Assembly: GCA_020636355.1 (NCBI GenBank)
Contig: JACJYB010000004.1
Coordinates: 381,956-445,955, forward strand
DNA: 64,000 nucleotides
Reading direction: 5' to 3'
DNA from: Lewinellaceae bacterium
GTDB taxonomy: Bacteria > Bacteroidota > Bacteroidia > Chitinophagales > Saprospiraceae
Shown here: piece by piece, positions 7,705 through 16,470 of the stretch
Layout of the letters: each line of letters opens with the position of its first letter
Position numbering within the stretch: position 1 is the stretch's first letter
The notes under the pieces: generated by a model
What the model saw: only the letters and a program-made list of their open reading frames with translations
What the model was told of the DNA's origin: nothing
Database searches by the model: none
Program-made: the position numbers and the translations under genes

Positions 7705-9189
7705 TCAATCCTTCCCATTCAACGTCTCCATCACCTCCCTAAAACTCTCCAACCCGGCTTCCAGGTTTTCAATGATTTCATTAGCCAGGATATCCGGATC
7801 AGGTAGATTGTCCAAGTCCGCCAGGCTTTCATCTTTGAGCCAGAAGATATCCAGATTGGTTTTATCCCGGGTAATAATGTCATCGTAAGTAAATTTACGC
7901 CACCGGCCTTCTTGGTTTTCCTCAGACCAGGTCTCTTTGCGGTTGTTCCGGTTACTCGGATTGTAGCAGGAGATGAATTCCTGCATGTCCTCAAATTGTA
8001 GGGGTTTCTTCTTTAGCGTATGGTGAACGTTGGTACGGTAGTCGTAGATCCACACATCTTTTGTCCAGGGATCTCGGGCGCCGGGGCGGTTATCGAAAAA
8101 CAGGACATTCGCTTTTACACCTGGTCGATAAAAGATGCCGGTCGGTAGACGTAGGATGGTATGCAATTCTGTTGATTGCATTAACTGCTTACGGACGGTT
8201 TCACCGGCGCCGCCTTCAAAAAGGACGTTATCCGGTAGGACGACCGCCGCCACGCCGTTCTCTTTTAAAAGTGTCCGGATGTGCTGGAGGAAGTTAAGTT
8301 GCTTGTTAGATGTCGAGGCCCAGAAGTCCTGACGATTGTAAACCAGATCTTCCCGCTCCTGCTCACCTTCTTCATTGGTAAAGGTCATGCTGGACTTCTT
8401 GCCGAATGGTGGATTAGCCAGAACGTAATCATAACGCTTGCCTTCATCGGCGACGAGTGCATCAGCCGAGGATACGAAGGTCTCCCCATCGATCTCGCCA
8501 ATGTTATGCAGGAACATGTTCATTAAACACAGACGACGTGTATTTGCCACAATCTCATTCCCAAAGAAGGTTCTATTCTTTAAAAACTCTTTCTGATCTC
8601 GGTTAAGGTCATAGTTATCTATAATGTAATCGTAGGATGCCAAAAAGAACCCACCGGTACCACAAGCCGGATCGGAAATGGTTTTCATTGGTTCTGGCTG
8701 TACGCACGCTACCATAGCTTTGATTAATGCTCTTGGGGTGAAGTATTGACCGGCACCGGACTTGGTGTCTTCTGCGTTCTTTTCAAGCAGTCCTTCATAG
8801 ATTTTCCCTTTCAGGTCTGCCCCCATCATACTCCACTTCTCCTTGTCCACCATGTCGATGACCTTGTAGAGCTTGGCTGGATCTTGAATCTTATTTTGGG
8901 ACTTCACAAATATCTGACCCAGTATACCTTTTGCATTGGCCAATTCACGCAACATCTTGGAATAATGCGAGTCCAACTCTGCTCCTCGCTTATTCACCAG
9001 GCTTTCCCAATCATACCCTTCAGGAACTCCAATCTTCCGGTTGTATGGCGGTTTTGAAAATTCATCCACCATCTTCAAAAAGAGTAGATACGTCAGTTGC
9101 TCTAGGTAATCCCCATAGCTGACGCCATCATCGCGCAATACATTGGCGAAGTTCCAAACCTTTGATACGATGCTTGATTCGCTACTCAT
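7705..9189 (-). CDS. hsdM: Type I restriction-modification system DNA methyltransferase subunit (HsdM)
   Basis: The 494-residue protein is an N6-adenine DNA methyltransferase of the gamma class. An N-terminal HsdM helical domain is followed by the AdoMet-binding motif DPACGTGGF and the catalytic NPPF motif (ANPPFGKKS), with spacing typical of HsdM. With HsdS it methylates adenines in a bipartite recognition site and protects host DNA. It is the last gene of the operon hsdR-hsdS-small ORF-hsdM, starting 3 bp after the small ORF stops. This R-S-x-M order differs from the more common R-M-S order. Confidence 0.95.
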   Translation of the reverse strand: MSSESSIVSKVWNFANVLRDDGVSYGDYLEQLTYLLFLKMVDEFSKPPYNRKIGVPEGYDWESLVNKRGAELDSHYSKMLRELANAKGILGQIFVKSQNKIQDPAKLYKVIDMVDKEKWSMMGADLKGKIYEGLLEKNAEDTKSGAGQYFTPRALIKAMVACVQPEPMKTISDPACGTGGFFLASYDYIIDNYDLNRDQKEFLKNRTFFGNEIVANTRRLCLMNMFLHNIGEIDGETFVSSADALVADEGKRYDYVLANPPFGKKSSMTFTNEEGEQEREDLVYNRQDFWASTSNKQLNFLQHIRTLLKENGVAAVVLPDNVLFEGGAGETVRKQLMQSTELHTILRLPTGIFYRPGVKANVLFFDNRPGARDPWTKDVWIYDYRTNVHHTLKKKPLQFEDMQEFISCYNPSNRNNRKETWSEENQEGRWRKFTYDDIITRDKTNLDIFWLKDESLADLDNLPDPDILANEIIENLEAGLESFREVMETLNGKD

Positions 9190-9192
9190 CAG

Positions 9193-9453
9193 TTATATTT
9201 TTTCAATCGTAAAGCCAAGATGTTCTAGATACTTCATTGCCATGTGGGTCGTAAAGACATTGGGATTTGAGTCAAGTTCTTCACCATTGGCATATTCATT
9301 TGCCCACGAGATAAGTAGTTTACATGGATACTTTGAACCATCCTGGAGTACAACCCAGTCTTTGGCCTTTCGCCTTGGTGGTATACCTTCTCGATGAGTA
9401 CGTAGCATAGCTCGAAAGATGTGTTCACGCTTGATGTTATCTGGAATCGGCAT
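9193..9453 (-). CDS. Small protein in the hsd operon resembling an HNH-associated N-terminal domain
   Basis: This 86-residue ORF is wedged between hsdS (stop 4 bp upstream) and hsdM (start 3 bp downstream), so it is almost certainly translated as part of the operon. The pattern W-V-V-L-x-D-G-x-x-Y-P-C-K, then ISWANEYANGEEL, then YLEHLGFTI resembles the small domain found N-terminal to some HNH or McrA-like restriction nucleases, where a YPPK core precedes an A-x-x-G-x-x-L helix and a final LGF strand. No nuclease domain follows here. It may be a DNA-reading or regulatory accessory of the type I system. Function is unknown. Confidence 0.7.
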   Translation of the reverse strand: MPIPDNIKREHIFRAMLRTHREGIPPRRKAKDWVVLQDGSKYPCKLLISWANEYANGEELDSNPNVFTTHMAMKYLEHLGFTIEKI

Positions 9454-9456
9454 GGT

Positions 9457-10749
9457 TTAAAGCTTTTCTTTTTCAAGTTCGATTCGGCTTAACAACTTCT
9501 CCGCTGGTTCCCAGTCTGACTCCTTCCTGCAGGCCTGCAGTTCCGTCTCACTGAGTAGCTTACCTTCAAATGCTTGTTTGAGGATGCTTTGCCGTAGCGC
9601 TTCAGCCTTTTCAAGTCCTTCGTCAATGTCTACTATGATGTTGTCACAGACGGATAGGCGAGATTCAATTTCTTGGACGATGCTGACTTGTTCTTCCATA
9701 GAACATATTGGAATATTTAATAGCCGAACCTTTTTAATTCCAAATGCTGCTTGAGTAGTAGCTTTTGAGCCTTTTTTAAACTGCTCCTCTATAATAGGAG
9801 ATAGGACCAAGTAGAACAAATATTTAGAATCTGCAATCTTTTTAATCGGCTGGATCAGCACAACATTAGCAGACAACGTATAAAATCTCCGAACTGGAAC
9901 AAAAAAGGGTTTTCCAATGGTTCCTATTTTGCCTATTACAAAATCACCTTCATTTAACCGATACCTTTCAATATGCTCTTCGAGTACATATTTTCCAACT
10001 TTTCTAGCTGATTCAAAATTTATTTTACCACTTACTTTATCAAAGTCGGCAACACCTATATATGGTACACCATCATCAGATTTTGGAGGAGTTCTGTGAC
10101 TTGGTTGTGGGTCTATAATATTTGCCAAACGTTCTAATGATCCTACTTCCCAATTCTTAGATTTCTCCCTCCACTCCTTCGTCAATTCCCCCTCAAACGC
10201 CTTTTTCAGCACCGCCTGCCGGTAGATCTCCAGTTTGTCCTTGGCAGCTTTGAGGTTGGCGATCCCGTTGTCCAGCTCGCTGAATAGCTGCTCGATCTTG
10301 GCGACGATGGCCCGTTGTTCGGAGAGAGGTGCTAGTTTTATGGGTATTTTTTTTAGTGACGCTTGAGTTAGCTTTAACCGTGTGGTCCCTGATACAAATC
10401 CATTGAAGTTAACCGTGTTAAGATAGTATAGAAGGAATCTGTTATTGAAATATGATCGCAAAATATGTGCATGGTTATTTACCCATGTTTTTCCATTAAT
10501 TAAGTATGCAACATTTTTGGTATAGTCAAGGAATGGAGCACCATCCTCACCGATTAATACATACTCACCATCCGTTAAATAGTCGTCTATATATCCAACT
10601 TGACCAGTCGCACCATAATATGGGTAAAGTTCAGACTTTTGCTTTCCTTGTATCCGTTTGTTTCGTTCAGACGAGTTAATTGGCTTTCGAAGGTTATCAT
10701 GAATACCGCAAGCATCTTTTAGTTCTATTTCAATCCAATCCTCCCTCAT
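9457..10749 (-). CDS. hsdS: Type I restriction-modification specificity subunit (HsdS)
   Basis: The 430-residue protein has the two-target-recognition-domain layout of HsdS. Each half contains a TRD followed by a coiled-coil conserved region: the first near SEQRAIVAKIEQLFSELDNGI, the second near MEEQVSIVQEIESRL and ILKQAFEGKL. It determines the bipartite DNA sequence recognised by the R-M complex and bridges HsdM and HsdR. Its ATG overlaps the hsdR stop by 4 bp (ATGA at 10746-10749), indicating translational coupling. Target specificity cannot be predicted by eye. Confidence 0.94.
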   Translation of the reverse strand: MREDWIEIELKDACGIHDNLRKPINSSERNKRIQGKQKSELYPYYGATGQVGYIDDYLTDGEYVLIGEDGAPFLDYTKNVAYLINGKTWVNNHAHILRSYFNNRFLLYYLNTVNFNGFVSGTTRLKLTQASLKKIPIKLAPLSEQRAIVAKIEQLFSELDNGIANLKAAKDKLEIYRQAVLKKAFEGELTKEWREKSKNWEVGSLERLANIIDPQPSHRTPPKSDDGVPYIGVADFDKVSGKINFESARKVGKYVLEEHIERYRLNEGDFVIGKIGTIGKPFFVPVRRFYTLSANVVLIQPIKKIADSKYLFYLVLSPIIEEQFKKGSKATTQAAFGIKKVRLLNIPICSMEEQVSIVQEIESRLSVCDNIIVDIDEGLEKAEALRQSILKQAFEGKLLSETELQACRKESDWEPAEKLLSRIELEKEKL

Positions 10750-13550
10750 GCCGCTAGTACTTCATTCAGTTCATTAATAATCCCGTCCATCTGATCACCA
10801 AACAATTGATACATCTTGCCTCTTCCACCCTGTGCATCAAAGGGCGTATAGTCCAGATCATCCACGTCCACATGGAAGCTAGTAGCAATATGCTCTTTTA
10901 GCATGCGCAACCAAGCCATCTGTTCTTCGGTAAACTTTTCGCCGGCGCCGCTGTGACGTCGGAATATCCATTCCTGAAAGTTTTTATCCACCGTTTTGGA
11001 GTAGAGCGTTAGTTCCAGGTCGATACCGGCCACACGGCGTATCAAAGACACTAATGCAACCAGGTCGCTTTTGGGACTATTGCTTTTTACCTCTTCCAGC
11101 TGAGTATATGCTTCCCATACATATTGAGGTGCTAATACCGGCTTTTCCAACTTCAGTTTGTCGAGGACCTCTTTAATCATCCGGAAGGTTAATTCACGTC
11201 GGCGGTAAGGTTGATCGTAGAAGATCCCAAGTGCCGTAATTTCATCTTTATTCGCCTCTATGTATTCTTTGAAGTTTTTGACCACTTCTTCTGCCCGTTG
11301 AATGGTAAAACTATCCCAATCCGATGTGATTACCTGGTCAATGTTCACCGTATCAATTATCTGCTCGTGTAGTCTTCGCACGTTTTCAAGATAGGCATTC
11401 GTTTCACCGGTGAAGGGCCTCGCTGCGAGGGTAGCAAGTTCATTTTGTGCTTGCCGCCGGCATTCCTGTTCTTTATCAGGGGTACGATCGACAACCGGTA
11501 TTTCCTTGATCAAATCCTGGGCTTTATGTTCGACCCAATCCAGATCGTAGGCATTCAGCAGGTCTTTGATGGATTGATTTAGCGATTTACCTCCCGACAG
11601 CTCTTCGTATTTTTCTTTTTCATCTTCGGTCAATTGCTTTTCCAGGCGAATCAACCGGTTGGCAAGGGAAGTATATAGATCTTCATCCTGGACACCCATG
11701 GTGACTGCTCCCAGTAAATCCTTCAATGGAGTGCCTGGTTTACGCTCAAGGGGCCGGCTGTCCGTTTTTTTAGATTTGGTAGCACCAACAGCATCTACAA
11801 TTACAAAATGTGTCTTGGTATGCTTAGCTGTCCGGGATACTCGCTTTAGATCATCAAACTGGATGGTTCTTGTTCCACGGCCTTTCATTTGCTCAAAGTA
11901 ATTGACACTTTTTACATCCCGCATAAATAGCAGGACTTCCAGTGGTTTTACATCCGTACCTGTGGCGATCATATCTACCGTCACAGCAATACGTGGATTC
12001 CATGAATTGCGGAACCGGTTCAGAACGGATTTTGGATCTTCTTCAATCTTGTAGGTTACTTTTTTGCAAAAGTCATTTCCTTCACCAAATTCCTCCCGGA
12101 TGATTTGAATGATATCATCAGCATGGCTGTCCGTCTTAGCAAATACCAGGGTTTTTGGCACCTCAAATATCCCATCTTTATCATAGCGTTCCGGGAACAT
12201 AATCGGAAGTGCTTCTTTGTATGCTTTGATGATATGACGAATCTGGCTGGGATTGACAACCTCCTTATCCAGCTTATTGGCTTCGTATTCATAATCCTCA
12301 TCCAGACGTTCCCACCGTTTCTTGCGGGTTAGCTTCTCCCGTTTATCCACGTATTCCTTTGCTCTGATTCTTGCACCAGATTTGGTTATTTCCGTTTCAA
12401 TGGTGTATACATCGTAGGGTACATTTACGCCGTCTGCCACCGATTCTTCGTAGGTGTACTCGCTAACTACGTTTTCATTAAAAAAGCCAAAGGTCCTCTT
12501 ATCAGGGGTCGCTGTTAGGCCAATAAGGAAGGCATCGTAATAATCGAGGACCTGTTTCCAGAGGTTGTAAATGGAACGGTGGCATTCATCGATGATGATA
12601 AAATCAAACTGCTCGATGGGATTCCGTGCGTCGTATTCGACAGGGAGTGGTTCCTTTTTTTGCCATTGCCAGCTTCTTTCATTTGGATTCTCATCCTCTG
12701 CCGATTCATCCAGTTCTTCTCCCTTCAATATGGAATAGAGCCGTTGAATGGTCGAAATGCAAACCTGGCTATCGGAAGCGATGTAGCTCGAACTCAATCG
12801 CTGCACGTTATACAGCTCAGTGAATTTCCGGTTGTCGTCCGTCGGTTGGTATTTTAGGAATTCTTGCTCGGCCTGTTCTCCCAAGTTTCTAGTATCTACC
12901 ACAAATAAGATGCGCTTGGCATCGGCATGTTTCAACAAGCGATAAACGAAGGTGCAAGCAGTGAAGGTCTTTCCGGCACCGGTGGCCATCTGTATTAATG
13001 CCTTTGGATGGTTTTTCTTGAATGAATCTTCAAGATTTTGGATAGCTCTGATCTGAGCCGGACGCAAGCACGATTCATCCAGTTTCGGCATATCCTGAAG
13101 CCGTGCACGGAGTGTCTTCTCCTTACTCAACCAATCTTGCAGGGTAGCCGGCTTGTGGAAGGAAAAAACAGGCCTGGAGCGGGGTTTAGGATCACGGTAG
13201 TCTGTAAACCGTGTTAAGGCTCCAGTACTCTCATAAGCGAAGGGAAGTGGTTCATTATTTAAATATTTTAGCTTCCCGAACGCGTAGCGCTTGGTTTGAT
13301 CTTCAACCTGGGTCAAGTGGATTCCTTCAGACTCTTTTTTTGCCTCGATTACACCTACCGGTTTCCGGTCTACGAATAGCACATAGTCGGCAGGTCCAGA
13401 GTCCGTAGAGTATTCTTTTACTGCTATCCCGGGGCCAGCCGCAAGGTTAACGGCGTTTTTCGACTGTACCAACCATCCTGCTTGAGAAAGCATGTTGTCG
13501 ATGTTGTCTCGTGCTCTTTGTTCCGGGTTTTGGTTAATATTATCTTCCAT
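10746..13550 (-). CDS. hsdR: Type I restriction enzyme endonuclease/translocase subunit (HsdR)
   Basis: The 934-residue protein has the N-terminal endonuclease domain (core ADYVLFVDRKPVGVIEAKKE, a PD-ExK-type D...E-x-K) and a superfamily 2 helicase motor with Walker A TGAGKTFTA, DECHRS as motif II and LTATP as motif III. A C-terminal EcoEI-type HsdR domain follows. It translocates DNA in an ATP-dependent way and cleaves unmethylated DNA at a distance from the site. It is the first gene of the hsd operon, with a promoter-like sequence just upstream at 13592-13620. No disruption is visible, so the system looks intact. Confidence 0.95.
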   Translation of the reverse strand: MEDNINQNPEQRARDNIDNMLSQAGWLVQSKNAVNLAAGPGIAVKEYSTDSGPADYVLFVDRKPVGVIEAKKESEGIHLTQVEDQTKRYAFGKLKYLNNEPLPFAYESTGALTRFTDYRDPKPRSRPVFSFHKPATLQDWLSKEKTLRARLQDMPKLDESCLRPAQIRAIQNLEDSFKKNHPKALIQMATGAGKTFTACTFVYRLLKHADAKRILFVVDTRNLGEQAEQEFLKYQPTDDNRKFTELYNVQRLSSSYIASDSQVCISTIQRLYSILKGEELDESAEDENPNERSWQWQKKEPLPVEYDARNPIEQFDFIIIDECHRSIYNLWKQVLDYYDAFLIGLTATPDKRTFGFFNENVVSEYTYEESVADGVNVPYDVYTIETEITKSGARIRAKEYVDKREKLTRKKRWERLDEDYEYEANKLDKEVVNPSQIRHIIKAYKEALPIMFPERYDKDGIFEVPKTLVFAKTDSHADDIIQIIREEFGEGNDFCKKVTYKIEEDPKSVLNRFRNSWNPRIAVTVDMIATGTDVKPLEVLLFMRDVKSVNYFEQMKGRGTRTIQFDDLKRVSRTAKHTKTHFVIVDAVGATKSKKTDSRPLERKPGTPLKDLLGAVTMGVQDEDLYTSLANRLIRLEKQLTEDEKEKYEELSGGKSLNQSIKDLLNAYDLDWVEHKAQDLIKEIPVVDRTPDKEQECRRQAQNELATLAARPFTGETNAYLENVRRLHEQIIDTVNIDQVITSDWDSFTIQRAEEVVKNFKEYIEANKDEITALGIFYDQPYRRRELTFRMIKEVLDKLKLEKPVLAPQYVWEAYTQLEEVKSNSPKSDLVALVSLIRRVAGIDLELTLYSKTVDKNFQEWIFRRHSGAGEKFTEEQMAWLRMLKEHIATSFHVDVDDLDYTPFDAQGGRGKMYQLFGDQMDGIINELNEVLAA

Positions 13551-13967
13551 TGTTCCAATACTTACGCCCTATTGCAGGATTTCAGCATATCCAAAGTTAT
13601 TGAATTATATGTTGTTTCAATGCACGGGATAGTTACCATCTGCCGTCCAATGAAGGTAGTGATCAGGCATCTGGAATGAACAATCACGAATTTGATGCCA
13701 AATCTCGACCAAAACTTTTCAACTTTTTTCCGGAATTCTGGCTTTTTGGGAGAGGAGGACACTATTTATATAAAAAATGAAGATGTATCAATTTTTCATT
13801 TCAATTTACCTGATCCATCAAATCCATGTTGCCTACCTTGACCAGGAACCCATAAAAGGAGGGTATAGCCCATACGCGTACCAAGATACGTTAATGCTTA
13901 TTCAGCCTGAAATGTATGTTAGTGGTTCGTTGAGCAGTCAGAATTGGAATGGAATGGAGACTTCTGG
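13551..13967. other. Region upstream of hsdR, split by an insertion sequence
   Basis: These 417 bp contain the hsdR promoter and two weak ORFs. A plus-strand ORF from 13777 runs into the insertion sequence. Removing the IS and one copy of its 4-bp duplication gives a stop almost immediately (frame ...METSGL, then TAA), so the original ORF was only about 65 codons. A minus-strand ORF at 13562-13762 overlaps the promoter. I cannot support either as a gene. Confidence 0.4.
13592..13620 (-). promoter_or_regulatory. Bacteroidota-type promoter for the hsd operon
   Basis: On the minus strand TTG (13620-13618) is followed after 18 nt by TAACTTTG (13599-13592), which matches the TTG/TAnnTTTG pattern of the Bacteroidota housekeeping sigma factor. 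Transcription would start near 13585 and leave a leader of about 35 nt before the hsdR ATG at 13550. Confidence 0.5.
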
Positions 13968-14034
13968 TGTAGCCTTCCCCGAGAATCGGACAGTTTAAAA
14001 CTAGACAGAAATCTTAACTTTAAACTGTTTGACC

Positions 14035-14301
14035 ATGAAAAGAACAAAATTTACAGAGACACAGATTGTCGGCATACTCAAGGAGTATGAAGCCGGCAAG
14101 CGGACAGAGGACATCTGTCGTGAGCAAAAAATCAGCCGTGCGACTTTTTACACCTGGCGCAAAAAGTACGGAGGCATGGACAACCAGCAGCTGAAGCGGC
14201 TCAAGGAATTGGAGGATGAGAACCGCCGACTCAAGCGTATGTTTGCGGATTTGAGCCTGGATCACCAACTGCTAAAAGAAGTACTGGAAAAAAAGTTCTG
14301 A
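14035..14301 (+). CDS. IS3-family transposase OrfA
   Basis: OrfA has about 88 residues from the ATG at 14035. It has the helix-turn-helix of IS3-family OrfA (FTETQIVGILKEYEAG, then ISRATFYTWRKKYGGM) followed by a leucine-zipper-like segment (LKRLKELEDENRRLKRM) used for multimerisation. It binds the terminal inverted repeats. The ORF ends at TGA 14299-14301 just past an A-rich slippery site, so part of the translation should continue in the -1 frame to form the OrfAB transposase. Confidence 0.93.
   Translation: MKRTKFTETQIVGILKEYEAGKRTEDICREQKISRATFYTWRKKYGGMDNQQLKRLKELEDENRRLKRMFADLSLDHQLLKEVLEKKF
14289..14295 (+). promoter_or_regulatory. Programmed -1 frameshift site (A AAA AAG)
   Basis: The heptamer A-AAA-AAG is positioned in the orfA frame, with codons GAA AAA AAG TTC TGA. 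A -1 slip there enters the orfB frame, which is open from this point (GTT CTG AAG ...) through to 15140. This is the standard arrangement for producing the OrfAB transposase in the IS3 family. Confidence 0.7.
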
Positions 14302-14324
14302 AGCCTGCTGAGCGAAAAAGGCGA

Positions 14325-15140
14325 GTGCAGTATTTGATGGAAGAAAAAAAAGTGTCCGTACAGCAGGCTTGCCGGGTCGTTAATTTACCCAGGTCCCAAT
14401 GGTATTATAAGTCTAAACGGGACGATCATGAAGTAGAGGTAGCACTTCAGGAGTTGGCTGACTTATTGCCTACCCGAGGATTTGACAACTATTTCGGCAG
14501 ATTGAGATCGCAGGGATATACGTGGAATCGCAAACGGGTACTTCGAGTATATCGGACACTGCAATTACCGATAAGACGAAAGCGCAAAAGAAGGCTGCCG
14601 GCAAGCATAAAGCACCCTTTGGTCCTTCCAATTACCATCAATCGTACCTGGAGTGCCGATTTCATGCATGATTCACTGGAATATGGTCGAAGGATCCGGG
14701 TATTAAACATCATTGATGATTACAGTCGGGAAGCCTTACGCATCGAGGCTGATTACTCACACAGTGGTGAAAGCGTCGTTCGGATCCTGAATGAACTGGT
14801 GTGGGAAAGAGGCATACCCCAAGCTATCCGAGTAGATAACGGTCCGGAATTCCGGGGAAACACCTTTACCCATTGGTGTAAAGAAATGAATATAAACATC
14901 CTTTTTATACAGCCCGGAAAGCCGATGCAGAATGCTTATATCGAACGATTCAACCGATTATTCAGAGAAGATGTACTGGATGCATACTTATTCGAAGACC
15001 TCGAACAGCTACGCAAACTGTCCGAAGAATGGCGTGAAGATTACAATTTGAATCATCCACATAGTAGACTGAATGGATTGTCACCATTGAATTACAGAAA
15101 TCAAATAAATTTGAATCTGTCTAGTTTAAACGTGTCCTAA
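14325..15140 (+). CDS. IS3-family transposase OrfB, DDE integrase core
   Basis: The protein has 271 residues from the first possible start in this frame, but it is probably made mainly as an OrfAB fusion. An HTH_21-like region is followed by the rve integrase core with DDE residues: Asp in WSADFMHD, Asp in VDNGPEF and Glu in NAYIERFNRLFRED, with the usual spacing of 35 residues between the second Asp and the Glu. It catalyses excision and integration of the IS. The ORF ends just before the right inverted repeat. Confidence 0.94.
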   Translation: MQYLMEEKKVSVQQACRVVNLPRSQWYYKSKRDDHEVEVALQELADLLPTRGFDNYFGRLRSQGYTWNRKRVLRVYRTLQLPIRRKRKRRLPASIKHPLVLPITINRTWSADFMHDSLEYGRRIRVLNIIDDYSREALRIEADYSHSGESVVRILNELVWERGIPQAIRVDNGPEFRGNTFTHWCKEMNINILFIQPGKPMQNAYIERFNRLFREDVLDAYLFEDLEQLRKLSEEWREDYNLNHPHSRLNGLSPLNYRNQINLNLSSLNVS

Positions 15141-15389
15141 TTTGGGGAAGGCTACACTGGTCTTTAACTATACTGTGAATGCAAGCGCGTAAACGGGGGG
15201 TAAATGACCGTGTTTGGTGACTTTAGTTTTAAAAGCAATACTTTTAATTCTTATGAACTAGATGGCACTTTCTTAAATTTTTTCGGAAAAAAGAAAGGCA
15301 CTCACACTCGCCACCTGTTTCTGAGAATTCATTGGCAGAAATTTGTATTCAACTGCTTGATTTCATAAATTCTTGAATATCATAAGATC

Positions 15390-15593
15390 ATGAACAGGAA
15401 ATCTAAGCTTATTAAAGAGATAGCTATGGACTTAGACGATTTCAGGATAAGATATGAAGGATATCTTCTGAAACACAATAAGACCTTGAAAGGTACAGAC
15501 ATCTTCGTTTGTAGGATTACTATTACTGAACTCAGGCATCTGGTAAGTTTAATAGATATAGCCCAAGGTAATCATGATAACCTTTTGAGATAA
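15390..15593 (+). CDS. Small hypothetical protein
   Basis: The 67-residue ORF is charged and predicted helical (SKLIKEIAMDLDDFRIRYEGYLLK), with no Cys pairs, signal peptide or membrane segment. I recognise no family. It starts at an ATG preceded by an AT-rich stretch, and no Shine-Dalgarno is visible. It lies in the accessory right part of the island between the IS and the 185-residue ORF. The 233 bp before it contain nothing that I can identify. Coding status is uncertain. Confidence 0.35.
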   Translation: MNRKSKLIKEIAMDLDDFRIRYEGYLLKHNKTLKGTDIFVCRITITELRHLVSLIDIAQGNHDNLLR

Positions 15594-15654
15594 GGAAAGA
15601 TCAACTGTGGGCATAAATAGTCTTTGTTTGGCAGCCCGGTTAGATCAGAGCATC

Positions 15655-16212
15655 TTAATAATCATGTACTGTGCTTGAATCCTCTCTATCGCTGCATCTA
15701 CATGGAGACTCATGGCAGGCATCACAAATAGAAGAATCGGAAGGATAGTTTCTAAAGTTCGTATATTCGTCTCTAACTCTATCTTCCTCTGCCATTCGCT
15801 CAAGCTGATATAAATCATTTTCATAGTCTTGATTCACACAATATGCTACATGCTCAAAACCTCTCTCAATAAATAGTCTTTCAAACTCCGCAAAGGATAC
15901 TTCTTTATTTTCTTCTTCAAGTTCAAGTTGCAAATACCTTTTCTGATTCTCTTCATCCTTGAGATATTCTTCCCAGTGATATATATTATCAAATACATAT
16001 CCACCGTACGACCGATGTGATTTGTCTGCCATTTGAGATATAGCTTGTTCACCTATCCAATTTATCTTGCCTAAAAAGTAAAAGCACCATCTAGCCCTAA
16101 ATGGCAATCTGTTTTCATAAAGGAACTTTTCTAGATCAGCAAAATATTTACATTCAGGGTTATTAATGAATGCAAATACCTTTTGATCGTCTTGATATTT
16201 GTGATTTCTCAT
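15655..16212 (-). CDS. Hypothetical protein with C-terminal cysteine cluster
   Basis: The 185-residue protein is rich in aromatic and acidic residues (for example YLQLELEEENKEVSFAEFE) and is probably soluble and mostly helical. The C-terminal segment CDACHESPCRCS has a CxxC-x4-CxC arrangement that could bind a metal ion. I recognise no family. It is AT-rich compared with the flanking core genes and is the outermost gene of the island next to the tRNA, a place where cargo genes often reside. A defence or regulatory role is possible but not supported by a motif. Confidence 0.55.
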   Translation of the reverse strand: MRNHKYQDDQKVFAFINNPECKYFADLEKFLYENRLPFRARWCFYFLGKINWIGEQAISQMADKSHRSYGGYVFDNIYHWEEYLKDEENQKRYLQLELEEENKEVSFAEFERLFIERGFEHVAYCVNQDYENDLYQLERMAEEDRVRDEYTNFRNYPSDSSICDACHESPCRCSDREDSSTVHDY

Positions 16213-16446
16213 ATGCGGATTAGCTTATGTGTAATTACATTGACTAAAAATTTATCAAACAACAAAGTACACTTGATAGATAATACAAAATCTACAAATC
16301 TAAACAATATAAACCTGTCTTGTTCAATAGTGCAAGTTCCCACCTACTTGAAGAAAGCCCCCGGCTCGATTTCGTTTTTCCGATAGCCCCCTGGGAGACT
16401 TATTGGGACCAGAAAACCTTCAGAAAAGTTCAGTTAGAACTAATTT
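16213..16446. other. Non-coding stretch at the tRNA-proximal end of the island
   Basis: Between the last island ORF and the tRNA terminator I find no convincing ORF. The sequence is AT-rich at first, then includes a G/C-rich patch near 16360-16395 (GCCCCCGGC and GCCCCCTGGG) without a clear stem. Confidence 0.5.
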
Positions 16447-16466
16447 GTTTACACCCCGTTTACACC
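16447..16466 (+). promoter_or_regulatory. GTTTACACC direct repeats near the island's tRNA-side end
   Basis: GTTTACACC occurs at 16447-16455 and again at 16458-16466, an 11-bp period, about 50 bp inside the right attachment site. The same 9-mer occurs at 3871-3879 near the opposite end, inside the start of the integrase gene. These may be recombinase or excision-factor binding sites; that is inference. Confidence 0.35.
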
Positions 16467-16470
16467 AAAT

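Larger units (their letters stand above)
13968..15156 (+). mobile_element. IS3-family insertion sequence, IS407-like group, complete
   Basis: The element is 1189 bp. Its ends are imperfect inverted repeats: the left end reads TGTAGCCTTCCCC inward and the right end is its complement, with similarity extending about 40 bp to the shared ACTAGACAG. It is flanked by a 4-bp direct duplication, CTGG, at 13964-13967 and 15157-15160. It encodes the overlapping orfA/orfB pair typical of IS3-family elements. A 4-bp duplication and the orfA type fit the IS407 group. Both ORFs are open, so the copy may be active. Confidence 0.93.

Noticed and set aside
13562..13762. A 66-codon minus-strand ORF upstream of hsdR, faintly like a HicA toxin (GRQMVTIP...LDMLK).
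   Set aside because: The HicA catalytic GSH motif is not intact, no HicB partner is present, and the hsdR promoter lies inside the ORF.
13777..13998. A plus-strand ORF running into the insertion sequence.
   Set aside because: The uninterrupted version would stop right after the insertion site at about 65 codons. It has no family similarity or clear start signal, and its last part is only IS sequence.
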